Positions 23,894 to 34,600 of a DNA stretch of 64,000 nucleotides are shown piece after piece. Each line of letters begins with the position of its first letter. Positions within the stretch are counted from its first letter, which is position 1. The stretch lies in contig JAFZUV010000007.1 in NCBI GenBank assembly GCA_017618135.1, positions 1 to 64,000 on the forward strand. Direction: 5' to 3'. The notes under the pieces were generated by a model. It had not been told where the DNA came from, ran no database searches, and saw nothing but the letters and a program-made list of their open reading frames with translations. The translations under genes and the position numbers were made by a program. This stretch comes from Clostridia bacterium (lineage in GTDB: Bacteria; Bacillota; Clostridia; Oscillospirales; Acutalibacteraceae).

Positions 23894-24925
23894 TTATAAA
23901 TCCTCAAGTGTTTTAATAATTGCGTCGGAGAGTAATTCGGCAGAATATTTTACTTCATCAAAAGAGTTTGCGTCAGTGCCAATTTCTATAAGCATTGAGC
24001 CTGTCGTGAGATTTTCATTGTAACATCTTGATACAAGGCTTAAAGGGCGGGCAAGGTTCGGGTACATACTCTCTATATTTTTTTGAAGCCTGAGCGCCAA
24101 TTTTAAATTTTCCTGCCAGTCGGGAAAATTTTTAATATTGCCGCTGTTTGAACCCATAACAAGCATAACCTGCGCGGCGGGCTTTCCTCCTATTTCGGTT
24201 GTGAGCTTGGTTTTGGTGTTATCCGTTTGTATAGCGTCGCGGTGAATATCAATTACGGTTTTTATGCCGGTATTGTTTTCAAGATATTTTTTTATGGTAC
24301 TTGCTGCTCTTGAATAGCTGCCGTTGTATGATGGATAATCGTGCTGAGTTCTGTCGTGTAAGGTGGCTATACTTGCGGCGTTGAGCTTCTGCGCGATTAT
24401 GCTGCCAAGCTCTGTTACATTAAAGGAATTGTCGGTTGTACGACTGGAGTCCTCATCTGTATAGTAATCGCGGTCTTCTTTTAAAAAGCTTTCGGTAGCG
24501 TGGGTATGAACTATCAGTACTTGAGCTTTTGTGCTTTTTTTGATTTTAAATGTCGGCTCGGATGACAAAAGAGAATTCACGTCGATACTTAAATCGGTGC
24601 TGTTTTTGATGTGCACGCCGCCTGAGGAAACATTAAGACCGTCACTCTTGATGGTTTTGTTTTTTATCCTGCCGAGAACATCCCCTGCCGCAGTAGGAAC
24701 TGCGGCGCTTTTTATTTCTTCTGTTTTGTTAAAAAGCGTGTTCTCATCGGATTGCCTGTTGCTCTCATTGTTTTCAAAGGAAAAATGAACAAAGGGGTCG
24801 GAATACTTTATTGTACTCCGATTTACTTCAATTTTGAAAAAAGCACGGTAAATTCCGTACGAAAAAAGCGATATAACGCATACAAAAAGTAATGCTATTC
24901 TTAAAACAGACGGGGTATTACTCAT
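23894..24925 (-). CDS. spoIIP: Stage II sporulation protein P (peptidoglycan hydrolase)
   Basis: 343 residues. One N-terminal TM helix (about 7-27) is followed by a low-complexity stalk and the SpoIIP catalytic domain from about 140: VLIVHTHATESF and VIDIHRDAI contain His ligands and LIEIGTDANSFDEV the Glu. SpoIIP, with SpoIID and SpoIIM, thins septal peptidoglycan and drives engulfment. A sigma-E-like promoter lies upstream in the end of gpr. Downstream is a small membrane protein gene. Presence of spoIIP and gpr shows an endospore-former. Confidence 0.92.
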   Translation of the reverse strand: MSNTPSVLRIALLFVCVISLFSYGIYRAFFKIEVNRSTIKYSDPFVHFSFENNESNRQSDENTLFNKTEEIKSAAVPTAAGDVLGRIKNKTIKSDGLNVSSGGVHIKNSTDLSIDVNSLLSSEPTFKIKKSTKAQVLIVHTHATESFLKEDRDYYTDEDSSRTTDNSFNVTELGSIIAQKLNAASIATLHDRTQHDYPSYNGSYSRAASTIKKYLENNTGIKTVIDIHRDAIQTDNTKTKLTTEIGGKPAAQVMLVMGSNSGNIKNFPDWQENLKLALRLQKNIESMYPNLARPLSLVSRCYNENLTTGSMLIEIGTDANSFDEVKYSAELLSDAIIKTLEDL

Positions 24926-24950
24926 TTTAAAGCCTCCACAAATCTAAATA

Positions 24951-24979
24951 ATTATATGGAGTTCTCTTTTATTTTATGA
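24951..24979 (-). promoter_or_regulatory. Candidate sigma-E promoter of spoIIP
   Basis: On the minus strand TCATAAA (24973-24979), 14 bp, CATATAAT (24951-24958), compared with the sigma-E pattern of a KMATATT-like -35 and CATACAAT-like -10. The -35 match is partial, and the site overlaps the end of gpr. SD GTGGAGG follows. Confidence 0.35.
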
Positions 24980-25798
24980 GAGGCTTTCAATGGTTTTTTC
25001 ATCAAGGTACGGCTGAAAATACATATTAAGGGCGCGAGAGATTATCGCAGAGGCGCGGGAAACAAGCAGGTCGATTTCCTTTGGCGTAACCATCATGTTT
25101 TTTGCGCATTCAAGTTCGCTCATAGTAAAATTTGCGTCTATAACGGTGGGAATACCCATAGCAACCACCGGAATACCCAGGGTGTCACGGTTTAATGCCG
25201 TTCGTTCATTTTTAACACCCGAGCCGGGAGCTATACCGCTGTCGGTCATTTGAATTGTTCGGCATAGATTTTGTGGTGTTCGGGCCGCCAAAGCGTCAAT
25301 CGCTACTACGATATCGGGTTTTACTCGGTCTGCGGTTGCTTTTATTATATCTATAGATTCAATTCCGGTTTTCCCCAAAACCCCCGGACATATACAGGAT
25401 ACAGTGTGTAAATTCTGAAGCTCTAATGTCTCTTTAAGTTCCTTTGATATGTGTCTTGTCGCAATAACAGAATTTACGCATAGGGGACCTAGGGCATCAG
25501 GCGTTATATCGGTATTGCCGAGACCAACTATCATAGCATTGTCGGTTTTACCGCCTGTAAGAGTTTTAAGTGCTTTGATAATGGCTTTTTTGAGCGGTGC
25601 AGTGTCGGCTATGCTATCAAGCCGGTCAAATCTTATTGTGCAGTATTTACCCTTTTGTTTGTTTATTCGTTTTGCCGCATTCTCAGTTTTTATGTGTGCT
25701 GTTTCAATCTTTATTCCGTCAATTATTTCCTCGCGTGATTTTATATCTTCGTTTTTCGTAATATTTTCTTCGCTTATAAGGTCGGTCCTGATATTCAT
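24974..25798 (-). CDS. gpr: Germination protease
   Basis: 274 residues from ATG 25798, preferred over a longer frame because the family begins at IRTDL and GGTGAT precedes it. The signature MIVGLGNTDITPDALGP (about residue 100) and VVAIDALAAR (about 170) contain the paired Asp residues of this aspartic-type protease. It is made as a zymogen in the forespore and degrades acid-soluble spore proteins at germination. Upstream of spoIIP on the same strand; in related bacteria gpr is under sigma-G control, which I could not confirm here. Confidence 0.92.
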   Translation of the reverse strand: MNIRTDLISEENITKNEDIKSREEIIDGIKIETAHIKTENAAKRINKQKGKYCTIRFDRLDSIADTAPLKKAIIKALKTLTGGKTDNAMIVGLGNTDITPDALGPLCVNSVIATRHISKELKETLELQNLHTVSCICPGVLGKTGIESIDIIKATADRVKPDIVVAIDALAARTPQNLCRTIQMTDSGIAPGSGVKNERTALNRDTLGIPVVAMGIPTVIDANFTMSELECAKNMMVTPKEIDLLVSRASAIISRALNMYFQPYLDEKTIESLS

Positions 25799-25839
25799 AT
25801 TATCACCGTTTTTATCATTTCCATAAAACCTGCATATAT

Positions 25840-25872
25840 TAAAAAACACGGCGAAAACAATCTTTCGCCGTG
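25840..25872 (-). terminator. Terminator of the PRPP synthase gene
   Basis: In the leftward direction CACGGCGAAA pairs with TTTCGCCGTG, followed by TTTTTTAAT. It separates the PRPP synthase gene from gpr. Confidence 0.85.
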
Positions 25873-25905
25873 CAACCGTTTAATTAACAATCGTGTATCG
25901 TTTGA

Positions 25906-27039
25906 TTAAACTTCTTCACCGTTGTATTTTGCAACTACTCTCTTTATTCTGTCAACCGGGTCAAGCAGTTTGCTTATTGAGTTGTCATTATTAAGCGTGT
26001 CCATAAGCAGGGCGATATATTTTGCCATATTTACGTTGCAATACCACTCGCGGGATAAAAGCTCCGGCGTCTGATATATAAGATTAGTGGTGAATACTTT
26101 TGTTATGATACCGCGGTTGCAGTAATCATCAAATTTTTCAAGTCCTTCAACGAATAGGCCGAAGGTTGCGAAGATAAATATTCTTCCAGCGCCCATTTCT
26201 TTAAGCTTTGAGGCGATATCCAGCATTGAATCGCCGGAGGAAATCATATCATCTACCAGAATAAGATCTTTGCCGGTTATGTCGTTACCCAAAAATTCAT
26301 GAGCTTCTATGGGGTTTCTGCCGTTTACAACTATCGAGTAATTTCTGCGTTTGTAAAACATTCCAAGCTCAAGACCTAAAACGGAGGAGTAATAAATGCA
26401 GCGACCCATACCGCCTTCGTCGGGAGAAACTATCATAGTATGCTCTTTATCGAGCTTCATATCTGGAACGATTTTAAGCAGTGCTTTTATCATTTGATAG
26501 GCGGCTTGTACATTATCAAATCCGTCAAGCGGAATAGCGTTGTTAACGCGAGGGTCGTGCGCGTCAAATGTGATTATATTTTTAACACCCATTGATACAA
26601 GCTCTTGAAGTGCCATTGCGCAGTCCATTGACTCTCTGGCGGTTCTTCTATGTTGCCTGCCCTCATAAAGCATAGGCATAATAACCGTAATTCTTCTTGC
26701 TTTTCCGCCGAATGCCGCGATAACGCGCTTTAAGTCCTGAAAATGATCGTCCGGACTCATCGGAACGGTTTGACCGTACATTTTATACTTAACATTGTAA
26801 TTAAAACAATCACAAATTATAAATGCGTCAAGTCCTCTTGCAGTGTGATTAAGTACCGCCTTGGCTTCGCCTGTGCCGAAACGCGGACAGTTAGGCTCTA
26901 TAACAAAGGTTTCATCTTCGGGAATATCGCGCCATTGCTTAAGGTAATAATCAACCTTAGATGCCATATCCTCGCAGCCTCTCATACTTACGATGGCAAG
27001 ATCCCCGTAAGGTGTGTGTTTAAAATCGACATTTGACAT
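25906..27039 (-). CDS. prs: Ribose-phosphate pyrophosphokinase, long form
   Basis: 377 residues, about 60 longer than standard Prs. Recognised by MPMLYEGRQHRRTARESMDC, NIITFDAHDPRVNNAIPL (catalytic His region) and the PRPP-binding loop LILVDDMISSGDSM near residue 265. It makes PRPP from ribose-5-P and ATP for purine, pyrimidine and histidine synthesis, including the his operon in this window. The longer N-terminus and altered substrate loops mark it as the divergent Clostridial form, and a second conventional prs elsewhere is possible. Divergent from thyX. Confidence 0.85.
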   Translation of the reverse strand: MSNVDFKHTPYGDLAIVSMRGCEDMASKVDYYLKQWRDIPEDETFVIEPNCPRFGTGEAKAVLNHTARGLDAFIICDCFNYNVKYKMYGQTVPMSPDDHFQDLKRVIAAFGGKARRITVIMPMLYEGRQHRRTARESMDCAMALQELVSMGVKNIITFDAHDPRVNNAIPLDGFDNVQAAYQMIKALLKIVPDMKLDKEHTMIVSPDEGGMGRCIYYSSVLGLELGMFYKRRNYSIVVNGRNPIEAHEFLGNDITGKDLILVDDMISSGDSMLDIASKLKEMGAGRIFIFATFGLFVEGLEKFDDYCNRGIITKVFTTNLIYQTPELLSREWYCNVNMAKYIALLMDTLNNDNSISKLLDPVDRIKRVVAKYNGEEV

Positions 27040-27153
27040 AATTTACCGCCCCCGGAAAATATTTAGTTTTTGATATTGTACCACATTTTTTTCGCCAAAA
27101 AAAGACTTTTTTATAAAAAAATTGATATTTATTAAGATTATATATAAAATGGT

Positions 27154-27182
27154 TTGATATCGGTAAAGTTTTCTGCTATAAT
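27154..27182 (+). promoter_or_regulatory. thyX operon promoter
   Basis: TTGATA (27154-27159), 17 bp, TATAAT (27177-27182), then SD AGGAGGG before ATG 27217. Confidence 0.75.
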
Positions 27183-27216
27183 GATGTGTGTGAAAAGATA
27201 TTAGGAGGGAAACACA

Positions 27217-27990
27217 ATGCCAAAAGTTACATTATTGGCCTATACACCGGATCCTGAAAGAACGATTGCCTGTGCGGCAAAACTATGTTACAGTCCATCA
27301 ACTATTTCCGATTTAAAGGACGGACTTACAGATGATAAGGTTGAATCATTTGTGAATATGTTATCCGGACTCGGTCATGAAAGCCCGATTGAGCACGCTT
27401 CATTCACTTTTGGAATAGAGGGTGTTTCCCGTTCACTTCTGGCTCAGATAACCAGGCATCGTATCGCTTCATTTTCGGTCAAAAGTCAGCGCTATGTAAA
27501 AGAGGGTGCGTTTGAATTTGTAACTCCTCCCGAGATTGAAGCCGAAGAGGATGTTCTTAAAATATATAACGAATCTATGCGCGCCGCGCAGGAAGCGTAT
27601 GACAAAATAGCCGAAGTTCTGACAGATAAACATAAAAAGGCTTTTTTATGCGAGGGTAAGGATGAAAAAACCGCCGCGCGTTTAGCTTCTAAGAAGGCGA
27701 TAGAGGATGCGCGTTTTGTTCTTCCGAATGCCTGTGAAACAAAAATGGTTGTAACCATGAACGCACGCTCACTAATGAATTTTTTTCACCACCGTTGCTG
27801 CAATCGCGCTCAGTGGGAAATAAGGGAAGTGGCAAATCAGATGCTTAAGCTTGTTTGCGGCATCGCGCCTAATCTGTTTAAAAAAGCGGGGCCTTCATGC
27901 GTTTCCGGCTTTTGTCCCGAGGGCAAGATGAGCTGCGGAAAGATGAATGAAATGAAAAAGTTTTATGAGGATATGAAGCTCAATGGGTAA
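27217..27990 (+). CDS. thyX: Flavin-dependent thymidylate synthase
   Basis: 257 residues. The ThyX signature [14 protein letters not shown] is at about residues 80-93, and [11 protein letters not shown] near 187 is the second conserved block that binds FAD and dUMP. It methylates dUMP with methylene-tetrahydrofolate and NADPH, yielding tetrahydrofolate. The C-terminus has a Cys-rich [16 protein letters not shown] tail that may be redox-active or bind metal. It overlaps tmk by 8 bp, so dTMP and dTDP enzymes are coupled. Confidence 0.95.
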   Translation: MPKVTLLAYTPDPERTIACAAKLCYSPSTISDLKDGLTDDKVESFVNMLSGLGHESPIEHASFTFGIEGVSRSLLAQITRHRIASFSVKSQRYVKEGAFEFVTPPEIEAEEDVLKIYNESMRAAQEAYDKIAEVLTDKHKKAFLCEGKDEKTAARLASKKAIEDARFVLPNACETKMVVTMNARSLMNFFHHRCCNRAQWEIREVANQMLKLVCGIAPNLFKKAGPSCVSGFCPEGKMSCGKMNEMKKFYEDMKLNG

Positions 27991-28648
27991 GCTTATAGTG
28001 ATAGAGGGACTTGACGGAAGCGGAAAATCCACTCAGCTGGAGTTGCTTAAAAAGCGTCTGACCAAAAAGAATATTCCTGTAAAGGCAATATCGTTCCCTG
28101 ATTATGAAAGTGAGTCAAGCGCTCTTGTAAAGATGTATTTATCCGGCAGGTTCGGCGAAAACCCATCGGATGTTAATCCGTTTGCGGCGTCGCTGTTTTA
28201 CTGTGTTGACAGATATGCTTCGTTTAAAGAAAAATGGGGTAGGGATTATGCGGACGGTAAGGTTATAATTGCCGGAAGATATACAACATCCAACGCTATA
28301 CATCAGACCTCTAAACTGGATGAGGCGGAGTGGAAACCGTTCCTTGATTGGCTTTACGATATAGAATATAAAAAGGTCGGTATTCCAAAACCGGACCTTG
28401 TGATATTTCTGGATATGCCGGTTGAGGTCTCGCAAAAGCTTTTATCGGGCAGATATGAAGGCGATGAGAGCGGTAAAGATATACACGAGCGCGATGTTAA
28501 TTATTTAAACCGTTGTCGTAAAGCGGCTAATTTTGTCGCGGATTATTACGGATTTAAAACCATATCCTGTGCCGACGGTGATTTACCGCGTTCACTCAAT
28601 AATATATCGGATGATATTTTGGAGCTCGTACTTGATGCATTGAGGTGA
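27983..28648 (+). CDS. tmk: Thymidylate kinase
   Basis: 221 residues. P-loop GLDGSGKST (about 9-17), a DR-Y motif (YCVDRYAS), the [13 protein letters not shown] lid region and an FLDMPVEVS strand. It phosphorylates dTMP to dTDP. It directly follows thyX with an 8-bp overlap, so the substrate source is the neighbouring gene. The DJ-1-like gene starts 4 bp after its stop. Confidence 0.94.
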   Translation: MGKLIVIEGLDGSGKSTQLELLKKRLTKKNIPVKAISFPDYESESSALVKMYLSGRFGENPSDVNPFAASLFYCVDRYASFKEKWGRDYADGKVIIAGRYTTSNAIHQTSKLDEAEWKPFLDWLYDIEYKKVGIPKPDLVIFLDMPVEVSQKLLSGRYEGDESGKDIHERDVNYLNRCRKAANFVADYYGFKTISCADGDLPRSLNNISDDILELVLDALR

Positions 28649-28652
28649 TAAA

Positions 28653-29198
28653 ATGGTTTATGTGTTTTTAGCTGAAGGATTTGAAGAAATAGAGGCGCTT
28701 TCACCTGTGGATATTCTGCGCAGGGGCGGAATCGATGTAAAAACGGTGGGAGTAGGCTCTGATGTAATTATCGGTGCGCATGGTATAAAGGTTGTTTGCG
28801 ATGTAAGCGAAAGGGATGTTGAACTCAGTGACATTGAGGCGATTATATTGCCGGGAGGTATGCCGGGCACTGTTAATCTTCAAAAAAGCAAGACCGTAAC
28901 AGATGCAATCAACTTTGCCTGTAATAACGGAAAAATTATCGGAGCCATATGCGCGGCTCCGTCAATAATTGGTAATATGGGACTTTTAAATGGGAAAAAT
29001 GCCGTTTGTTTCGACGGATTTGAAAAATATCTGATCGGCGCATATGTTTCCGACAAGCCGGTCGTGCGTGACGGTCAGATTATAACTGCCCGCGGGGCCG
29101 GAGTTGCAAGCGAATTCGGGTTTAGTCTGCTTAGTGCTTTAAAGTGCAAAGAGGTCGCTGATAAGCTACGCGGCGATATGAAATATATAACTGTTTAA
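28653..29198 (+). CDS. DJ-1/PfpI family protein
   Basis: 181 residues of the DJ-1 branch. The nucleophile Cys lies in GAICAAPSII (about residue 100), with an upstream Glu (AEGFEEIE) that polarises it and a PGGMPG turn. Members deglycate or protect against reactive carbonyls, or act as chaperones; the activity here is not set by sequence. It sits between tmk and mltG in a run of tightly packed genes (spacing of 4 and 13 bp). Confidence 0.9.
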   Translation: MVYVFLAEGFEEIEALSPVDILRRGGIDVKTVGVGSDVIIGAHGIKVVCDVSERDVELSDIEAIILPGGMPGTVNLQKSKTVTDAINFACNNGKIIGAICAAPSIIGNMGLLNGKNAVCFDGFEKYLIGAYVSDKPVVRDGQIITARGAGVASEFGFSLLSALKCKEVADKLRGDMKYITV

Positions 29199-29211
29199 TT
29201 TGGAGATTTTT

Positions 29212-30378
29212 ATGGAAAAAAAAGATATTAAAAACACCGAAAACGGTACTTCTTTCGATGACAGCTTTGTAATAGGTGAGGGCTTCAGTATTGATGAAAG
29301 CGCGTCCGAGAATTACAAAATCAAAAAGCTTAAAAAGCGTTCAAGGCCGCATTCGGGAATTAAAACCGTTATTTGGGTAATATCAATAATTGTCGTGTCC
29401 GTAGTGCTGGCATTCGGAGCTATATTTGTCACTGCGGACTATTTAGGTATAGGCTTCGGCAGGGGCAAGGATTGTGTTATAGAAATAGATAAGGGAACTC
29501 CGGTAATTAAGATTGCCGATAAGCTTCAAGAGAGCGGAGCTGTAAAGATACCTGTGCTTTTCAGGCTATATTCAAAGATTAAGCATTATGAGAGCAGGTA
29601 TAAATACGGAGTATATGAGTTTAATAATGAGCTTGGATATTCGGGAATTGCCGAAATGCTTATGAGTGAAGGGGCTAAAGCCGATAGTGTAAAAGTAACT
29701 GTTCCCGAAATGGCGAGTGTTGATGACATAGCAAAGATTTTGGAAGACTCCGGCGTATGCAAGAAGGCAGACTTTTTAAGTGAGGTCCGTCACGGCGATT
29801 TTGATTTTGATTTTGTAAAGGAAATACCTGAAGAATCTGTTTATTACAGGCTTGAAGGTTATCTTTTCCCGGAAACCTATGATTTTTACTCTTATGATTC
29901 CAAAGAGTGCGCGCATCTTGCTGTTTTAAAGATGCTTTCAACTCTTGATGAGCGTATTAAGCCGTACCGGGATGAAATAAAGAAATCGGGGTACAGTTTT
30001 CACGAAATTATGAGTATGGCGTCACTTGTTGAACTTGAGGCGGGAGGAAGTCCTTCGGAAATGTCAAATGTAGCGGCTGTGTTCTTTAACAGGCTTAAGA
30101 GCAAAAAGTTTGATACGCTGGGTTCATCGCCGACAAGGAAATATCCTTACGGCAACGATAGATATAACACTTATGTTTGTAAGGGATTGCCTGTAGGACC
30201 TTTGTGTTCTCCAAGTCTTAACTCTATAAAAGCAACGCTTTATCCAACAAGTAATTTTGAATACTATTACTTTGTTACGGATGCTTCAATGAAGTTCTAT
30301 TACAATAAAACAATTAAAGAGCATAATGCTACTATTGCAAAGCTAAAAGCGGAGAAAAACTGGATATATGAAGATTGA
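29212..30378 (+). CDS. mltG: Endolytic murein transglycosylase
   Basis: 388 residues. A cytoplasmic N-terminus (about 45 residues) and one TM helix (about 48-70) precede the YceG/MltG domain. The catalytic Glu is in MASLVELEAGG (about residue 270), followed by VAAVFFNRL and YNTYVCKGLPVGPLCSPSL, the expected family order. It cleaves new glycan strands and sets their length. The start at 29212 is chosen because TGGAGAT lies just upstream; the upstream TTG would put it inside the SD. It overlaps the U32 gene by 11 bp. Confidence 0.93.
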   Translation: MEKKDIKNTENGTSFDDSFVIGEGFSIDESASENYKIKKLKKRSRPHSGIKTVIWVISIIVVSVVLAFGAIFVTADYLGIGFGRGKDCVIEIDKGTPVIKIADKLQESGAVKIPVLFRLYSKIKHYESRYKYGVYEFNNELGYSGIAEMLMSEGAKADSVKVTVPEMASVDDIAKILEDSGVCKKADFLSEVRHGDFDFDFVKEIPEESVYYRLEGYLFPETYDFYSYDSKECAHLAVLKMLSTLDERIKPYRDEIKKSGYSFHEIMSMASLVELEAGGSPSEMSNVAAVFFNRLKSKKFDTLGSSPTRKYPYGNDRYNTYVCKGLPVGPLCSPSLNSIKATLYPTSNFEYYYFVTDASMKFYYNKTIKEHNATIAKLKAEKNWIYED

Positions 30379-31588
30379 TATTCCTGAATTATTATGTCCC
30401 GCAGGCGATTTGTCAAGGCTTAAAGTGGCGGTGGATTTCGGTGCGGACGCTGTTTATATCGCGGGGGAGGAGTTCGGTATGCGTACCGCCGCCGCAAAAT
30501 TCAGCAAAGAGGATTTTAAAACCGGTATAGAGTATGCTCATTTAATGGGCGTTCGTGTTTATGTTACCTGTAATACTGTGCCCCATGATGAAGAAATGAG
30601 TCGAATGCCCGAATTTTTGGCGTTCCTAAACGATGCCGGAGCAGATGCGATTATTGCGTCGGATATAGGTACTATTGCGCTCATTAAAAAATATGCCCCG
30701 AATTGCGGTATACATATATCTGTGCAGTCGGGTATTGTTAACAGTGTTACCGCTAAGGAGTTTTACCGCATGGGGGCAAAAAGGGTAGTGCTTGCACGGG
30801 AACTGTCGCTTGAAGAGATAGAGTATATAAGAAAAAACACACCTGAAGATTTGGAAATAGAGGCTTTCGCTCATGGCGCTATGTGTGTGTCATTTTCGGC
30901 GAGGTGCTTGCTTTCCAGTTATATGACCGGAAGAGACGCGAACCGCGGCGACTGCGCGCAACCATGTCGTTGGAGCTATTCGCTTATGGAGGAGACGCGC
31001 CCGGGTCAGTATTTTGATATAACCGAAACAGAAAAGGGAACATATATACTTAACGCTAACGATATGTGTATGGCGGCGTATCTTGATAAAATGGCGCAAG
31101 CGGGTATTGGCAGCATTAAGATAGAAGGCAGGGCAAAGTCGGACTATTATGTGGCGGTAACAACAAACGCCTACCGTGGCGCATTGGACAGCTTGAAAAA
31201 CAGCAAGTCTGATTGGAGGGTTCCGGATTGGGTATTGGAAGAACTTAACAAAATAAGTCATCGTACCTATTCAACCGGTTTTTATTTAGGCAAGCCGGAA
31301 AACTCACAAACATATGAAAGCGCCGGATATATAAGGGACTACTGTATAGCCGCTGTCGTAACGGGTTATGAAAACGGATGCGTTACAGCAATACTTAAAA
31401 ACAAGTTTTCGCGCGGGGCAGAGCTTGATTGTCTTGAGGTCGGTTCAAAGCCTTTTTGCTTTACGGCGGATACTATTTACGATGAAAACGAAAACGAAAT
31501 AGAAAGTGCGCCGAGTCCTATGATGATAATTAAAATTCCCTTTAAACGCGAAATAAAGGCGGGCTCAATGCTTCGTATAAAGGTATAG
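30368..31588 (+). CDS. U32 family peptidase-like protein (TrhP type)
   Basis: 406 residues. The fold starts with LLCPAGDLSRLKVAVDFGAD and includes AFAHGAMCVSFSARCLLSSYM then NRGDCAQPCRWSY, holding four Cys suited to an Fe-S cluster, and ending in an OB-like C-terminal region. The close relatives hydroxylate U34 of tRNA with prephenate (TrhP), though they are still often labelled peptidase or collagenase. The exact activity is inferred. It ends the thyX transcript with a terminator 6 bp later. Confidence 0.88.
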   Translation: MKIDIPELLCPAGDLSRLKVAVDFGADAVYIAGEEFGMRTAAAKFSKEDFKTGIEYAHLMGVRVYVTCNTVPHDEEMSRMPEFLAFLNDAGADAIIASDIGTIALIKKYAPNCGIHISVQSGIVNSVTAKEFYRMGAKRVVLARELSLEEIEYIRKNTPEDLEIEAFAHGAMCVSFSARCLLSSYMTGRDANRGDCAQPCRWSYSLMEETRPGQYFDITETEKGTYILNANDMCMAAYLDKMAQAGIGSIKIEGRAKSDYYVAVTTNAYRGALDSLKNSKSDWRVPDWVLEELNKISHRTYSTGFYLGKPENSQTYESAGYIRDYCIAAVVTGYENGCVTAILKNKFSRGAELDCLEVGSKPFCFTADTIYDENENEIESAPSPMMIIKIPFKREIKAGSMLRIKV

Positions 31589-31594
31589 TTTTAT

Positions 31595-31620
31595 AAGGCA
31601 GAGCAAAACTCTGCCTTTTT
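31595..31620 (+). terminator. Terminator of the thyX-U32 gene cluster
   Basis: AAGGCAGAG (31595-31603) pairs with CTCTGCCTT after the loop CAAAA, followed by a T-run. Confidence 0.9.
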
Positions 31621-31625
31621 ATGTA

Positions 31626-31655
31626 CTGAAAATCGTACACTTGCTATTCTATAAT
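31626..31655 (+). promoter_or_regulatory. Candidate addBA promoter
   Basis: CTGAAA (31626-31631), 18 bp, TATAAT (31650-31655), then SD GGAGGTG before ATG 31680. The -35 match is weak. Confidence 0.45.
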
Positions 31656-31679
31656 AAGATTTAAAACGGAGGTGTAAGA

Positions 31680-34600
31680 ATGCTGCAATTTGTTTTAGGC
31701 CGTGCTCTCAGCGGCAAATCCTATGAAATTTGCAGACGCATAGCCGAGTGTGTAAAAACTGGCGGCGAGCCTGTACTCATAATACCGGAACAGTTTTCTT
31801 TTGAAAGTGAAAAGCGCATTCTGTCACTTCTTGGTGACGGAAATGCGCAAAAGGTAAAAGTGCTCAGCTTCAGCCGCCTTTGTGATGAGGTTGAGGATTT
31901 TTCCGGCGGCGGTTCATATGGGGAACTTAACGATTGCGATAAAATAATACTTATAAGCATTGCCTTGCGTCGTGTTCGCGCAGAGCTGAAGTATTTTAGC
32001 AGATACTCCGCGTCCTCCGGATTTGCAAAAATGATGCTGAACACGATTTCTGATTTCTCCCAAAATGCCATAGGGGTTTCAGATGTCTTGGAAGCTTGCG
32101 AAAAGGCAGGAGACAGCGTATTAGGTAAAAAGCTTTATGATACTGCCCGGGTTTATGCCGAGTACAATGATTTAATGGCGGAAAAATTTGAAGGATTTTG
32201 TGATAGACTTGAAAGACTGTGCGAGTCGCTTAAGACATATAATTATTTTTCCGGTAAACAGGTATTTGTTGATTCCTTCAGCGGGTTCACAGGTCAACAG
32301 TACAGAATAATAGAGCAAATAATAAAAACTGCGGATAACACTACAATATCCTTTTGTGATAATCCTTATGAAACCGGTTCGCTTGGTATATTTGCAAATA
32401 TCAGAAAGGTGAAAAACCGGATATCAAGCATTGCTGAAAATTACAACATTAAAAAGGCACCTGATTTCATACTTGAAAGCGGCAGGTTCACACCCGAGGG
32501 AATAAATGCCGTTGAAGAATATATCTGCTTAGGAAAAACAGAACGGGAAATAACCGAAGGAGCACTCAATATATGTCGCGCCCGGACCGCTTATGATGAG
32601 GCTCAATTTGTGGCGCGAAGCATAAGAAAAACAGTCAGAGAAAAGGGCGCAAGATACAGTGATTTTATTGTTATAGCCAGAGACACCGCCGATTATGAAC
32701 AGGTGCTTACTGTCGCTTGTAAAAAGAACGGAATAAGCTTGTTTACAGATAAGCGTTTGCCGCTTTACTCAATGCCGCCCGCCGCCGCCGCAAAAGCAAT
32801 GATGGAATTAGCAGGTGGTATAACTACTGAAAAGATTTTAAGATTTCACAAATGCGGTGTAGGCTTCCTAAACAGTGATGAATTAGCTGAGCTTGAAAAC
32901 TATGTATACATATGGAATATAGATGGTGCTTCCTGGCAAAATGACTGGAGTATGGATCCTCGCGGTCTTGACAAGAACAGCGCAACTGATGTTGAAGCAC
33001 AAGGAGAATTGGCCCGGATAAACGAGCTGCGAAAAAGAGCTATAGAGCCGATTGATAGTTTTAAGGGAGCCTTTAAAGGTTCTGTACGCAATATGGCCGG
33101 CGCCGTAGTGCGACTGCTTGAGAGTGCCAAGAATGAGTTTTTAAGTATTTCCCGAGATTATGCGAATAATGAAAACCTTGCGCTTAGCGAAGGAATAGTT
33201 ACCGCATATTCAAAAGTTATGAGCATACTTGACAGTATAGTAAACTGTCTGCCGGACAGCGCCTCCCCTCGTGAATTCAGCGAGGCGTTTAAGAATTGCG
33301 CAGACACAGAGAGCGTAGGGGTAATTCCCCAGATGTTGGATGAGGTGACCTTCGGCTCGGCGGAGCGTATCCAGCCTTCGCGTCCGTCATATGTGTTCAT
33401 AATGGGGGCAAATCAAGGCGTATTTCCGCGCTCGCCCGAGTCAAGCGGAGTCTTTTCCGTTCCGGAAACAGGTAAAATAATCAGTCTTGGGATAGAAATA
33501 CCTGATTGCTCGGTTTATTCTGCAATTGATGAAGATTTACTTGTGTATAATTGCGTTTGTTGTGCTGATAAGGGTATTTTTATCAGTTACAATTTAAGTT
33601 CGGGAAAGGAGCCCGCATATTTTCTGAGAAAACTATCAAGTCGCTTTTCACCACGCGTAAGTATAGAACCCGATATACTCACATTGGATAATTTGCCCGA
33701 AACTGCGGAGGATGCTTTCTCACGGCTCTGCAGAAGCGAACATGGTAAGACAGATTACAGCACTATAAAATCTGTACTGTGTGATATTGAAGAATATAAA
33801 TCAAGAGTGAATGCAATTTGCAGTAATTTTGTGCGTCCTAAATTTGACATACCAAGCGATTTAGCGCAAAAACTTGTTGGCGGAAATATTAGGCTTTCAC
33901 CCTCAAAATTCGATACTTACAGCAAATGTGCCTTTATGTATTTTTGCAAATATGTGCTTAAAGTAAAAAGTCTTGAGTCTGTAGATTTCAATGCTTTGCA
34001 GTCGGGCACTCTTGTCCATTTTGTGCTTGAAAGGTTTGTCCAGTGGTCAAAAGATAAGATTTCGGTTCTCAAAAGAGACGAGATACATGCGGCGATAGAA
34101 CGATTTGTAAATGAGTATCTTGACGGAATAAACGGTTATTGGGAAGTTGAAACAGCGCACCTTAAGCTGATGATTTCCAATATGACTAAAACTCTTAAAT
34201 ATTTAGGCGAGCGTCTTATTAGCGAGTTTGCCCAGTCTGACTTCAAACCTCAAAAATGTGAGCTTGTAATAGGAGGGGGCGGTGATATACCGCCGCTTGA
34301 GCTTAGCGCGGATGAGAATATATCGGTAACTGTTTCGGGTGCTGTTGACCGGCTTGACAGATACGGAGAATATGTAAGAATAATAGATTATAAAACCGGC
34401 AAGAGAGAATTTAAGATACCGGATATTCTGGTAGGACAGAATATGCAGATGCTCATATATCTTTATGCGGTTTGCAAAAATGAGACTATCGGCGGAAAAC
34501 CGGCGGGAATATTCTATATGCGCGCAGCTTTGCCGGAGGACGGTACGGTAAAAAGCCGTAGCATGAACGGGTTTATGCCGGAAACTCCTGAGCTTATAAG

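Noticed and set aside
27040-27153. A strong leftward promoter for the PRPP synthase gene
   Set aside because: Only a TACAAT-like -10 is visible, with a T-tract in place of a -35; too weak to list.
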